Shown: one piece after another, positions 48,547 through 57,690 of the stretch
Layout of the letters: every line of letters starts with the position of its first letter
Position numbering within the stretch: the first letter of the stretch is position 1
Assembly (NCBI RefSeq): GCF_052060015.1
Contig: NZ_JBPODZ010000005.1
Span: 1-64,000 of the forward strand
DNA from: Arhodomonas sp052060015
GTDB taxonomy: Bacteria; Pseudomonadota; Gammaproteobacteria; Nitrococcales; Nitrococcaceae
Length of the DNA: 64,000 nucleotides
Direction of reading: 5' to 3'
Position numbers and translations under genes: made by a program
Notes under the pieces: generated by a model
The model's input: the letters and a program-made list of their open reading frames with translations, nothing else
What the model was told of the DNA's origin: nothing
Database searches by the model: none

Positions 48547-48615
48547 GATCGCCTCCTGTTCGTGGTGCACCGGCAGTGTAGGGGGACGGACGTCGTCGTG
48601 ACCAGCATGGCGAAC

Positions 48616-48654
48616 TTGTCGGACAAATATGTTTGATTTAGGCTTTCCGCCTAA
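48616..48654. promoter_or_regulatory. FadR-type GntR operator and second palindrome in a divergent promoter
   Basis: TTGTCGGACAA (48616-48626) fits the FadR/FCD operator pattern TNGTNNNACNA exactly. TTAGGC-N5-GCCTAA follows at 48638-48654. They lie between the dadA-like gene and the hydroxyacid dehydrogenase gene. The FCD-type GntR encoded at 54452-55168 in the same cluster is the natural candidate to bind the first site. Confidence 0.75.
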
Positions 48655-48684
48655 TAAGATCTGACAATTACCCGTGGGAGTCGA

Positions 48685-51627
48685 TTGGCGGTGACACAGC
48701 CGGGGATCAAGCCGTTTGCGGCCGCCTTGCGAGGGGCCGGGTTCGAGGGCGATGTGCTCGACGGCATCGGCGATCGCCTGGCCATGGCCACGGACAACAG
48801 CGTCTATCAGGTGCTCCCGGCCCTGGTGATCGCCCCCCATCACCGCGAGGACTGCGAGCGGCTGATGGCGGTGGCGGCCGACCAACGCTTCCGTGATATC
48901 CGCTTCGCCCCCCGGGGCGGCGGCACCGGCACCAATGGACAGTCGCTGACCGATCAGGTGGTGATCGACACCAGCCGGCACATGAACCGCATCCTCACCC
49001 TGGACCCGGAGGCCGGCGAGGCCCGCGTGGAACCGGGGGTGGTGCTCGGCCAGCTGAACGCCGCCCTCGCCCCCCATGGGCTATTCTTCCCGCCGCACAC
49101 GTCGACGGCGAGCCGGGCCACCGTGGGCGGCATGGTCGGGACCGACGCCTGCGGCAAGGGATCCCGGCGTTACGGGCGCACGGGGGATTACCTGCTGGAG
49201 GTCGCAGTGGCGCTGCCCGACGGCCGCCGGTACCGGTTCCGGCGGCTGTCCACTGAGACCACCGGCGCCGCGGAGACCGCGGGGGCCCGGGCGGCCAGCG
49301 CGCTCCGCGCCATCGTGGAGCCGCATCGGGAGGCGATCCGTTCGCGGTTCCCGGCCATGAGCCGGTCGCTGACCGGCTACAACCTCCGCGACGCCTTCCC
49401 GGACAGCGGCGACGTGGATCTCGGGCGTCTGGTGGCCGGGGCCGAAGGCACCCTGGGCCTGGTCACGGAGCTGGTGCTGCGGATCGTCCCGCTACCCCGG
49501 CACCAATCACTGGTGGTGGTCCGCTACCCGGATTTCGATGACGCCCTCGCGGATGCGCAGCGTCTGCTCGTCCACGAACCCGCCGCGGTGGAGACCCTGG
49601 ATCAGCGCATCTTCTCCCTGGCCCGCAGCGACAGCGACTGGCCGCGGGTCCGCGAAGCCCTCGCTGGCGACCGGGGCGACGACGCACCACCGCTGGTCAC
49701 CAACTTCATCGAGATCAGCGACACGGACCCGGAGGTGGTGGAGCGGCGGGTGGCCGCGCTGCGCGGGGAGCTGGAGGCGCGCGAGGATCACGCGGGCTTT
49801 CACGTCACCGCCGACGAAGCGCTGATCCGGCGGCTCTGGGGGGTCCGGGCGAAGGGCGTCGGCCTGCTCGGCCGCACCCCCGGCAGGCGCAAGCCGGTGC
49901 CCTTCGTCGAGGACACGGTGGTGCCCCCCGAGCACCTAGCGGACTACATCCGCGAGTTCCGCGCCCTGCTCGACCACCACGGCGTGGACTACGGCATGTT
50001 CGGGCATGTGGACGTGGGCTGCCTGCATGTCCGGCCCACCCTGGACCTTACCGACCCCTCGGACGCCGAGCGCCTGCGGGTGATCAGCGACGAGGTGGTG
50101 GCGCTGGTGCAGCGCTATCGGGGGCTGCTCTGGGGGGAGCACGGCAAGGGGGTGCGGGGCGAGTACACCGAGACCTTCTTCGGCCGGGAGCTCTATGGCG
50201 TCCTTGCCGCGGTAAAGCGCTTCTTCGACCCGGACAATCGAATGAACCCGGGCAAGATCGTGAGCCCCGACGGTGACGCGGACACCATCTGGCGAGTCGA
50301 CGGGGTGACCCTGCGCGGCGAACTCGACCGGCAGGTGGATCCGAGCGTGCGCGAGCGCTGGGGCAAGGCCTTCGAGTGCAACGGCAACGGGGCCTGCTTT
50401 GACTGGGACATTTCCCAGGTGATCTGCCCGAGCTACAAGGCCACCCGGGACCGCGTGCATTCCCCCAAGGGGCGTGCCATGCTCCTGCGGGAGTGGCTGC
50501 GCAGTGACCGGCTCCCCGCCGAGGAACGGGCGGCCCTGGAGGCGGTGACCCATGAGTCCATGCAGGGCTGTCTCGGCTGCCGTGCCTGCGCCACGCAGTG
50601 CCCGGTCCATGTGGATATCCCCGCCATGCGGGCGCGCTTCCTGGATGCCTATCATCGTCGCCACCGACGGCCGGCGCGGGACTACCTCCTCGCCGGCATG
50701 GAACACCTGTTACCCACCCTGGCCCGGCTGCCGCGCATGGCGAACGCCCTGATCCACGCCCGCCCGGGGCAGGATCTGGCCCGGCGCATGGGGCTGCGCG
50801 CCCTGCCCCCGCTGCCAAGCGCCCACCGTTGGCGGGCGGCGGCGGACTGGCCCGCCCGTCACGCGACGGCCCTGGGGCTGCTACGGGCCGATTCGCGGGC
50901 CGTCGCGGTGGTGCCGGACGCCTTCACCCGCTATCTGGAGCCCATGGTGCTGGATGCGGCGCTGCAAGCGATCCAGGGCACCGGCCATCGGCCGGTGGTG
51001 TTGCCCTACCAGCCATCGGGGAAGGCGCAGCACGTGCACGGGTTCATGAAGGCCTTCCGGCGCAGCGCCACCCGCCTTGGCCGGCACCTCGCCGAGGTCT
51101 CCGCCACCGGGCGACCGGTGGTGGCCGTCGAGCCGAGCGTGGCGGTGGCCCTCGAAGAAGAGCATTCCCAAGGGGGTGGCACGGTACGCCATCTCCCCGA
51201 ATGGCTGGCGGCACAGCCGCCCCTGCGGGGGTCGGCCCCGTCATCCGGGCCCGGCTACCGGCTGGCGCTGCACTGTACTGAGCAGACCGCCGAGCCCGCG
51301 AGCGCCGAGCACTGGCGGACCCTGTTCGCCCGCGCCGGGCTGGAGCTGGAGATCCTCTCCACCGGCTGCTGCGGGATGGCGGGCAGCTACGGACATCTTC
51401 GCGAGCACGAACACACCAGTACCTGGCTGTTCCGGCAGGGCTGGCAGCCCCACCTGGAGGCCGCGGATCCGCGGCCGGTCCTGGCGACGGGCTATTCCTG
51501 CCGGCATCAATCCCACAACGTGGCGGGCATCCGTCCCGCCCATCCCATCGAGATACTGGCGCGTCGCCTCGACGGCCAGTGGCAACCGCAACGGAGCGAA
51601 GGAGCGAGAGATGAGCAAGCCGCATAA
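48685..51627 (+). CDS. FAD/FeS D-2-hydroxyacid dehydrogenase (YdiJ-like)
   Basis: This 980-aa fusion has an FAD-binding domain (FAPRGGGTGTNGQSL, VGGMVGTDACGKGSRRYGR), an FAD-oxidase C-terminal domain, a 4Fe-4S motif near residue 630 (GCLGCRACATQCPVHVDI), a HSPKGRAMLLREWLR link, and a CCG domain near 893 (TGCCGMAGSYG). This order fits E. coli YdiJ, a D-2-hydroxyglutarate dehydrogenase; related proteins act on lactate or glycolate. The start is TTG 48685 or GTG 48691, with GGGAG ahead. It overlaps the next TRAP gene by 17 bp and should oxidise a 2-hydroxyacid formed from the imported compound. Confidence 0.9.
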   Translation: MAVTQPGIKPFAAALRGAGFEGDVLDGIGDRLAMATDNSVYQVLPALVIAPHHREDCERLMAVAADQRFRDIRFAPRGGGTGTNGQSLTDQVVIDTSRHMNRILTLDPEAGEARVEPGVVLGQLNAALAPHGLFFPPHTSTASRATVGGMVGTDACGKGSRRYGRTGDYLLEVAVALPDGRRYRFRRLSTETTGAAETAGARAASALRAIVEPHREAIRSRFPAMSRSLTGYNLRDAFPDSGDVDLGRLVAGAEGTLGLVTELVLRIVPLPRHQSLVVVRYPDFDDALADAQRLLVHEPAAVETLDQRIFSLARSDSDWPRVREALAGDRGDDAPPLVTNFIEISDTDPEVVERRVAALRGELEAREDHAGFHVTADEALIRRLWGVRAKGVGLLGRTPGRRKPVPFVEDTVVPPEHLADYIREFRALLDHHGVDYGMFGHVDVGCLHVRPTLDLTDPSDAERLRVISDEVVALVQRYRGLLWGEHGKGVRGEYTETFFGRELYGVLAAVKRFFDPDNRMNPGKIVSPDGDADTIWRVDGVTLRGELDRQVDPSVRERWGKAFECNGNGACFDWDISQVICPSYKATRDRVHSPKGRAMLLREWLRSDRLPAEERAALEAVTHESMQGCLGCRACATQCPVHVDIPAMRARFLDAYHRRHRRPARDYLLAGMEHLLPTLARLPRMANALIHARPGQDLARRMGLRALPPLPSAHRWRAAADWPARHATALGLLRADSRAVAVVPDAFTRYLEPMVLDAALQAIQGTGHRPVVLPYQPSGKAQHVHGFMKAFRRSATRLGRHLAEVSATGRPVVAVEPSVAVALEEEHSQGGGTVRHLPEWLAAQPPLRGSAPSSGPGYRLALHCTEQTAEPASAEHWRTLFARAGLELEILSTGCCGMAGSYGHLREHEHTSTWLFRQGWQPHLEAADPRPVLATGYSCRHQSHNVAGIRPAHPIEILARRLDGQWQPQRSEGARDEQAA

Positions 51628-52615
51628 CCGCAGCCACCGGCTGGTCACCGCACTGCTGGCCGCCGCCACCCTGGGCCTGGCGAGCGTCGCCCACGCAGAG
51701 ACAACCATCCGCCTCGGCTGGACCACCGCCGACAGCGAGGTCGATCCCTACGCCATCGCCGCGCACTACTTCGCCGAGGAGCTGGAGAACGAGGCCCCCG
51801 GCGAGTTCGACGTGAAGTTCTTCCCCAACCATCAGCTCGGCAATGACACCGAGATGCTGCAGGGCATGCAACTCGGCACCCTGGACGCCGGGGTGATCAC
51901 CGGTACCCAGGTGGGCCAGCTGGACTCGGGCTTCCAGCTCAACGACCTGCCCTTCCTCTACGCCAACAACGCCCAGGCCCACGCGGTGCTGGACGGCGAG
52001 GTGGGCCAAGAGCTCCTGGACCGCCTCGCCTCCCAGGGCATCGTCGGGCTGGGCTTCCCGGAGGCGGGCTTCCGGCACGCCATTAACAACGTCCGCCCCA
52101 TCCACGAGCCGGCGGATTTCGAGGGCGTGAAGCTGCGGGTGCAGCCCAGTGATCTGTTCATCGCGAGCTTCCGCGCCATCGGTGCCAACCCGGTACCCAT
52201 GGCGTGGAGCGACGTCTTCACCGCCGTCCAGCAGGGCACCGTCGACGGCCTGGAGATCCCGCTGCCGGTGATCTACGCCAACAAGTACCCGGAGGTCACC
52301 GATTACCTCTCGCTGACCCGGCACACCTACAACGCCCTGGCCCTGCTGATGTCCAAGCAGACCTTCGACGCACTCAGCCCGGAGCTCCAGGAGGCGGTGC
52401 GCAGCGCGGCGGAGACGGCCATCGAGCGCCAGCGGGAGACGGTAGCGGGCAACAACGACGAGATCCTGGCCAACATTCGTGAGGCCGGCATGGAGGTGAA
52501 CGACGTCGAGGACGTCGAGGCCTTCCGCGACCGCGTCAGCGGGGTCTACGAGGAATACCGCGACGCCATCGGCCCGGAGCTCCTGGACCGCGCCCTGGAG
52601 CAGGTCAGCGAGTAG
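51611..52615 (+). CDS. dctP: TRAP substrate-binding protein DctP, cluster 3
   Basis: This 334-aa periplasmic protein has a signal peptide (LVTALLAAATLGLASVAHAE) and the classical DctP domain: ENEAPGEFDVKFFPNHQLGN, then FEGVKLRVQPSDLFIASFRA with the ligand-binding Arg, and AVQQGTVDGLEIPLPVIYAN. Sugar acids and dicarboxylates are usual ligands. Here no hairpin separates it from dctQ (10-bp gap), unlike clusters 1 and 2. Confidence 0.94.
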   Translation: MSKPHNRSHRLVTALLAAATLGLASVAHAETTIRLGWTTADSEVDPYAIAAHYFAEELENEAPGEFDVKFFPNHQLGNDTEMLQGMQLGTLDAGVITGTQVGQLDSGFQLNDLPFLYANNAQAHAVLDGEVGQELLDRLASQGIVGLGFPEAGFRHAINNVRPIHEPADFEGVKLRVQPSDLFIASFRAIGANPVPMAWSDVFTAVQQGTVDGLEIPLPVIYANKYPEVTDYLSLTRHTYNALALLMSKQTFDALSPELQEAVRSAAETAIERQRETVAGNNDEILANIREAGMEVNDVEDVEAFRDRVSGVYEEYRDAIGPELLDRALEQVSE

Positions 52616-52625
52616 CCATCGCCCG

Positions 52626-53132
52626 ATGTACCGGCACCTAGATCGCGCGGACCGCTGGGTCGCCGGCGCCACCATCGTAGTCGGCGTGCTCAGCGCCGTG
52701 ACGATGGTGGCGAGCCTGCTGCTCGGCGTCTTCTACCGCTATGTCCTCCAGGCCTCCCTGGCCTGGAGCGACGAGGCCGCGCAGCTCGCCTTCACCTGGA
52801 CGGTATTCCTGTTCGCCAGTGTCCTGGTGCGGGAGATGGGCCACGTGCGGGTGTCCGTCCTCATCAGCCTCCTGCCCGCCGCCCTGGAGGAAGCACTGGA
52901 ACGGGCGATCATGCTGCTGGTGCTCGCCTTCGGCGTGCTGCTGGCGTGGGTCGGCTGGCAGTTCATGGAGTTCACCGCCAACCAGGTATCGGCGGCCATG
53001 CGCTATCCGCTGTGGCTGCGTAACGCGGCGCTCCCCGCCGGGGGCGCGCTGATCGCACTCCACGCGGCCGTGCTGGTGCTGCGGCCGACGCCCTTGCGGG
53101 CCGCCGGCGGCGGAGGCGACGCAGATGGGTGA
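52626..53132 (+). CDS. dctQ: TRAP small permease DctQ, cluster 3
   Basis: This 168-aa inner-membrane protein has four helices (ATIVVGVLSAVTMVASLLLG; SLAWSDEAAQLAFTWTVFLF) typical of DctQ. It overlaps dctM by 8 bp and precedes it in the operon. Confidence 0.92.
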   Translation: MYRHLDRADRWVAGATIVVGVLSAVTMVASLLLGVFYRYVLQASLAWSDEAAQLAFTWTVFLFASVLVREMGHVRVSVLISLLPAALEEALERAIMLLVLAFGVLLAWVGWQFMEFTANQVSAAMRYPLWLRNAALPAGGALIALHAAVLVLRPTPLRAAGGGGDADG

Positions 53133-54405
53133 CATCGGCACCGTCCTCGTCGTCGGGCTGTTTGCGCTGCTGTTGCTCGGTGTCCCCATCGCGGTGACCC
53201 TGGGGTTGCTGGCGGCGCTCGGCATCTGGCTCGCCGATCTCAACCCGCTGATCCTCGCCCAGCGGGTCATCGCGGGGAGCACGGTCAATAGTCTGCTGGC
53301 CATCCCCGGCTTTATCCTCGCCGGCGAGCTCATGAGCGCCGGCGGGCTGTCGCGACGGTTGGTACGGGTGGCCTCGGCCCTGGTAGGCCACCTGCCCGGC
53401 GGTCTTTCCATGTCCACCGTCGCCGCAGGCACCTTCTTCGGGGCCATCTCCGGCTCCGCCCCCGCCACCACCGCGGCGGTGGGATCGATCATGGTCGACG
53501 AGCTCGAGGAGCGCGGCTACCGGCGCGGCTACGCCGCGGCGCTCGCCACGGCGGTCGGCCCCCTCGGGCAGATGATCCCGCCGTCGATCCCCATGGTGAT
53601 CTGGGGTGTGCTCGCCGAGGAATCCATCGCCCGGCTGTTCCTTGCCGGGGTGATCCCGGGACTGCTCGCCGCCGCCGGATTCTGTGTGGTGAGTGTCGTC
53701 TACGCCCGCCGTAACGGCATCGCCATGGAGGCCCGTGCCTCGGGACGGGAGATCCTGACGGCGCTACGCCAGGGCTTCTGGGCGCTGATGGCACCGGTGG
53801 TGATCCTCGGCGGCATCTACGGGGGCATCTTCACGCCCACCGAGGCGGCCATGGTGGGGGCGCTCTACAGCGCCGTCGTGGGCCTGCTCCTCTACCGGGA
53901 CCTGGACTGGCGCGCCCTGCCCGGGATCCTGGTGCGCTCGATGCGCACCACGGCGGTGATCATGTTCATCATCGCCGTCGCCTATGCCTTCGCGTGGATC
54001 GTGGCCAGCGAGCAGATCCCCGCCCGGGTCACCGAGGCCTTGGTGGGGCTGACCGGCAACCCCATCCTGCTGCTGCTCATGCTCAACGTCATGCTGCTGG
54101 TGCTCGGTGCGGTGATGGACAACATCTCCGCCATGGTCATCCTGAGCGGGGTGCTCATGGGCGTGGGCGCGCAGATCGGCCTCGATCCCATCCAACTAGG
54201 CGCCATGGTGGTGATCAACTTCGCCGTCGGCATGGTCACGCCGCCGGTGGGGTATTCGATCTTCGTTGCCTCGAGCGTCAGCGGCCTGCGCATCGAGACG
54301 GTGGCCCGGCACCTGTGGCCATTCCTGCTAGTGCTGATCGCGGTAGTGGGCCTGATCGCCTACGTGCCGGCGGTGACGCTGTGGCTGCCCGGTCTTCTCG
54401 ACTAG
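53125..54405 (+). CDS. dctM: TRAP large permease DctM, cluster 3
   Basis: This 426-aa permease has about 12 helices, with GFILAGELMSAGGLSRRLV, GPLGQMIPPSIPMVIWGVLA and VGMVTPPVGYSIFVASSVSG motifs of DctM. It is followed 46 bp later by the GntR regulator gene. Confidence 0.94.
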   Translation: MGDIGTVLVVGLFALLLLGVPIAVTLGLLAALGIWLADLNPLILAQRVIAGSTVNSLLAIPGFILAGELMSAGGLSRRLVRVASALVGHLPGGLSMSTVAAGTFFGAISGSAPATTAAVGSIMVDELEERGYRRGYAAALATAVGPLGQMIPPSIPMVIWGVLAEESIARLFLAGVIPGLLAAAGFCVVSVVYARRNGIAMEARASGREILTALRQGFWALMAPVVILGGIYGGIFTPTEAAMVGALYSAVVGLLLYRDLDWRALPGILVRSMRTTAVIMFIIAVAYAFAWIVASEQIPARVTEALVGLTGNPILLLLMLNVMLLVLGAVMDNISAMVILSGVLMGVGAQIGLDPIQLGAMVVINFAVGMVTPPVGYSIFVASSVSGLRIETVARHLWPFLLVLIAVVGLIAYVPAVTLWLPGLLD

Positions 54406-54451
54406 GATATCGGGGGGCACGCCCCTGGCACGGCATACGGGAGGGAGAGGG

Positions 54452-55168
54452 ATGACCCGACAGCACCGCCGGCTGCCCGGCGAGGTGGCCAGCGTCCTCG
54501 AGCGCGAGATCCGCGGCGGGGACCATCCGCCAGGCACACGGCTGCCCACGGAGGCGGCCCTGGCCGGCCGCTTCGCGATCAGCCGCGCGGCGGTCCGGGA
54601 GGCCATCGCCGAGCTCCGCCGGGCGGGTCTGGTGACGACGCACCAGGGCCGTGGCACCTTCGTCGCCGAGCAGCTCCCGGAACGGCCGGTCTTTTCCCTG
54701 TCCAACGACACACTGGACCTGGAGGAGCTCCGCCACGTCTACGAGATCCGGCGGGAGGTGGAGGCCGGGGCTGCGGCCCTTGCCGCGTCCAATGCCGGCA
54801 GCGAGGACCTGTCGGCCATGCGCATCGCCGTCGAGGCGCTGGAGCGCTCCGTACACGAGGACCGCCCCGGCGCCCACCACGACCTCGCCTTCCACCAGGC
54901 CATCGCCGGTGCCACCGGCAACCGCTTCTTCCCCGAGTTCCTTTCTTTTTTCTATGCCCGCGTCGCCGAGTCCATCACCACCGCGCGCACCAACACCGCC
55001 CGGATCTCGGGGCGCTCGCGGACGGTGCAGGCCGAGCATCGCGCCGTGCTCGACGGCATCGTCGCCGGCGAGCCGGAGGAGGCACGGGCGGCCATGCGCG
55101 TGCATCTCACCAACGCCATGCGCCGGCTCGGCCTCGACCGCACCGCCACCGAGGAGGACATCGCATGA
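54452..55168 (+). CDS. GntR regulator, FadR/FCD subfamily
   Basis: This 238-aa protein has a GntR winged helix (LPTEAALAGRFAISRAAVRE) and a C-terminal FCD effector domain (EIRREVEAGAAALAA, FHQAIAGATGNRFF, EHRAVLDGIVAGEPEEARA) with the metal- and acid-binding His/Asp residues of FCD proteins. It should control the surrounding catabolic operon through the TTGTCGGACAA site at 48616, with a sugar acid or hydroxyacid as effector. It overlaps the lactonase gene by 4 bp. Confidence 0.92.
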   Translation: MTRQHRRLPGEVASVLEREIRGGDHPPGTRLPTEAALAGRFAISRAAVREAIAELRRAGLVTTHQGRGTFVAEQLPERPVFSLSNDTLDLEELRHVYEIRREVEAGAAALAASNAGSEDLSAMRIAVEALERSVHEDRPGAHHDLAFHQAIAGATGNRFFPEFLSFFYARVAESITTARTNTARISGRSRTVQAEHRAVLDGIVAGEPEEARAAMRVHLTNAMRRLGLDRTATEEDIA

Positions 55169-56058
55169 CCACTCCCCCCGACATCCCCGGCCCCGATCCC
55201 CGAGTTCGGCCACCGGCGGAACCGCTGCCGGCCGGCGCCTGCGACACCCACGCCCACTTGTTCGGGCCCCAGGCGCAATACCCCTACCAGGCGGAGCGGA
55301 GCTACACGCCCCCCGATGCCAGCGAGGCCGACTACCGGCATCTACTGACCACGCTGGGGTTCCAGCGCGCAGTGCTGGTCCAACCCAGTGTCTACGGCAC
55401 GGACAACCGGCGGATGCTGGATACCCTGGCCGCGAGCGCCCCGGATGACCCGATTCAGTGGCGGGGCGTCGCGGTGGTGGACCGGGACGTCCCCGATACG
55501 GAGCTCGAGCGCATGCACGCCCTCGGGGTCCGGGGGATCCGCATCAACCTGGTCTTTCGCGGCGGGATCCGTTTCGACGACGTCATGGCCCTGGCCGACC
55601 GCATCGCCCCCGCCGGCTGGCATATCCAGCTGCTCATCGACGTATCCCGCTTCGAGCGCCTGGGCGAGCGCCTCGCCGGCCTCCCGGTGCCCTTCGTCGT
55701 CGACCATATGGGCCACGTGCCCGCCGAGCGTGGCCCCGAGGATCCCGGTTTCCGGACGCTGGTCCGACTCCTCGCCGAGGGCCAGGGCTGGGTCAAGCTG
55801 ACCGGCCCCAATCGGACCAGTGCCCTGGCCCGCCCCCCGTTCACGGACGTCGCGCCGTTCTTCCATGCCCTGCACGAGGCGCGGCCGGACCGGTGCCTGT
55901 TCGGCACCGACTGGCCCCACGTGCAACTGCCGGGACCGATGCCCAATGACGCCGAGCTGGTCGATGAGTTCCTGCACCTGGTGCCCGACCCGGCGGAGCG
56001 ACGGGCGATACTGGTGGACAACCCGGCAAGGTTGTACGGTTTCCCGGAAACCCCGTAA
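55165..56058 (+). CDS. Amidohydrolase-family lactonase (LigI-like)
   Basis: This 297-aa TIM-barrel hydrolase has the HxH pair in CDTHAHLFGP, then YGTDNRRMLDTLAAS, VVDHMGHVP and the final metal/acid region FGTDWPHVQLP. These match the 2-pyrone-4,6-dicarboxylate/sugar-acid lactonase branch (LigI-like). It would open a lactone made by a neighbouring dehydrogenase. It is encoded between the GntR and SDR genes. Confidence 0.88.
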   Translation: MTTPPDIPGPDPRVRPPAEPLPAGACDTHAHLFGPQAQYPYQAERSYTPPDASEADYRHLLTTLGFQRAVLVQPSVYGTDNRRMLDTLAASAPDDPIQWRGVAVVDRDVPDTELERMHALGVRGIRINLVFRGGIRFDDVMALADRIAPAGWHIQLLIDVSRFERLGERLAGLPVPFVVDHMGHVPAERGPEDPGFRTLVRLLAEGQGWVKLTGPNRTSALARPPFTDVAPFFHALHEARPDRCLFGTDWPHVQLPGPMPNDAELVDEFLHLVPDPAERRAILVDNPARLYGFPETP

Positions 56059-56069
56059 GCGGAGGCAAC

Positions 56070-56837
56070 ATGGCGGAGACGCAGGCACCGGTGGCCATTG
56101 TCACCGGCGGCGCCAGGGGCATCGGCCGGGCCATCGCCCGGCGCCTGCTCGATGATGGCAGCCGTGTGGTCATCGCGGACCTGGATACCACCGCGGCGGA
56201 GGTCACCGCGCGGGAGCTGGCCGAGCACGGCGAGGTCGCCCACCTCATCGTGGATGTGGGCGATGAACCCGCCGTGGGACGGCTCCTCGACACCGTGGTC
56301 CACCGTTTCGGCCGCCTGGACGCCCTGGTCAACAACGCCGGTCACGGCGCCCCGGAGAGGCCGATCGCCGAGCAGGACGCTGCCGACTGGCATCGGGTCA
56401 TCGCCACCAATCTCACCGGGGCCTATCTGTGCAGCCGCGCCGCCGCCCCGGCGCTGGCGGACTCCGGGGGCGCCATCGTCAATATCGCCTCCACCCGGGC
56501 GCTGCAGTCCGAGCCGAATACCGAGGCCTATGCGGCGAGCAAGGGGGGCATCCTGGCGCTCACCCATGCCCTGGCGGTGAGCCTGGGGCCGGCGGTTCGC
56601 GTCAATGCAGTCAGCCCCGGATGGATCGCCGTGGAGCAGTGGCAGCCGGACGGACGCCGGGAGAACCCGGCGCTGAGCGAGACCGACCACGCCCAGCATC
56701 CCGCCGGACGCGTGGGCCGCCCGGAAGACGTCGCCGCGATGGTGGCCTATCTCCTCGGCGACGAGGCGGGTTTCATCACCGGCCAGAATTTCGTCGTCGA
56801 TGGCGGCATGACCCGACGCATGATCTACGAGGACTAA
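56070..56837 (+). CDS. Short-chain dehydrogenase/reductase 1
   Basis: This 255-aa SDR has the nucleotide motif TGGARGIGRAIA, NNAGHGAP, active Ser in NIASTRALQ, and Tyr-x3-Lys in AYAASKGG. Asp after the second strand (IADLD) suggests NAD preference. It probably oxidises a sugar or sugar acid in this cluster. It is 12 bp after the lactonase gene. Confidence 0.92.
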   Translation: MAETQAPVAIVTGGARGIGRAIARRLLDDGSRVVIADLDTTAAEVTARELAEHGEVAHLIVDVGDEPAVGRLLDTVVHRFGRLDALVNNAGHGAPERPIAEQDAADWHRVIATNLTGAYLCSRAAAPALADSGGAIVNIASTRALQSEPNTEAYAASKGGILALTHALAVSLGPAVRVNAVSPGWIAVEQWQPDGRRENPALSETDHAQHPAGRVGRPEDVAAMVAYLLGDEAGFITGQNFVVDGGMTRRMIYED

Positions 56838-56849
56838 GGGGGAGGAACC

Positions 56850-57638
56850 ATGGACCTTCAGCTAGAGGGCCGCACCGCGGTGGTGCTCGCCGCCAGTCGC
56901 GGCCTCGGCTTCGCCTGCGCCCGCGCCCTTGCCGCCGAAGGGGCGCGGGTGGTGTTGGCGGGACGCCACGAGGGGACCATTGCCGAGGCTGCCGAGCATA
57001 TCCGGCGGGAGACCGGCGCGGAGGCGCTGGGCCAGGCGGCCGACATCACCCGCGCCGAGGACATCCATAACCTGTTCGGCACCGCCATCACCCATTTCGG
57101 CGGTATCGACAGCCTTATCCTCAACGCCGGCGGTCCACCGCCGGGGCGCTTCGACGACTTCGACGACGAGACCTGGCAGCAGGCCTTCGAGCTCAACCTG
57201 CTGAGCGCGGTGCGCAGCGTGCGCGCCGCGCTGCCGAGCCTGCGTGCCAGCGACGCCGGGCGTGTCGTCTCCATTGCCAGCTCCTCCATCCGCGAGCCCA
57301 TCGACGGGCTGCTGCTGTCCAACGTCTTCCGCGCCGGACTGCTGGGGTTGACCAAGACCCTGGCGGCTGAGCTCGCCGGTGACGGCATCCTGGTCAACAC
57401 CATCGGCCCCGGGCGCATCGACACCGAACGGGTCCGCGAGCTCGACGCCGCCCGCGCCGAACGCGAGCAGCGCTCGCTGGAGGCGGTGCGCGGGGAGAGC
57501 CTGTCCCGCATCCCCCTGGGGCGGCACGGGGAACCCGCGGAGCTGGCACGGGTCGTGGCGTTCCTGGCCTCGCCGGCCAACGGCTATGTCACCAGCCAGG
57601 CGTTGCTAGTGGACGGCGGCATGGTCCGCGCGCTGTAG
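56850..57638 (+). CDS. Atypical SDR lacking the usual Tyr-x3-Lys
   Basis: This 262-aa SDR-fold protein has the cofactor motif AASRGLGFACARALA, and LNAGGPPPGRFDDF. Where the catalytic YxxxK is expected the sequence reads SNVFRAG, so both Tyr and Lys are replaced. Related proteins in this branch keep the fold but may work by a different mechanism or bind ligand only. It follows SDR1 by 12 bp with a strong GGGGGAGG ribosome site and ends the catabolic operon. Confidence 0.85.
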   Translation: MDLQLEGRTAVVLAASRGLGFACARALAAEGARVVLAGRHEGTIAEAAEHIRRETGAEALGQAADITRAEDIHNLFGTAITHFGGIDSLILNAGGPPPGRFDDFDDETWQQAFELNLLSAVRSVRAALPSLRASDAGRVVSIASSSIREPIDGLLLSNVFRAGLLGLTKTLAAELAGDGILVNTIGPGRIDTERVRELDAARAEREQRSLEAVRGESLSRIPLGRHGEPAELARVVAFLASPANGYVTSQALLVDGGMVRAL

Positions 57639-57690
57639 CTGGCGGCGACGGGGTGGTACCCTGCCCGCCGTTGTCTCGGCACGGGCGTGG

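Noticed and set aside
47011..48636. 541-aa plus-strand frame opposite the DadA-like gene
   Set aside because: The DadA-like protein has clear FAD motifs; the plus frame is a shadow and overlaps the MocR gene out of phase.
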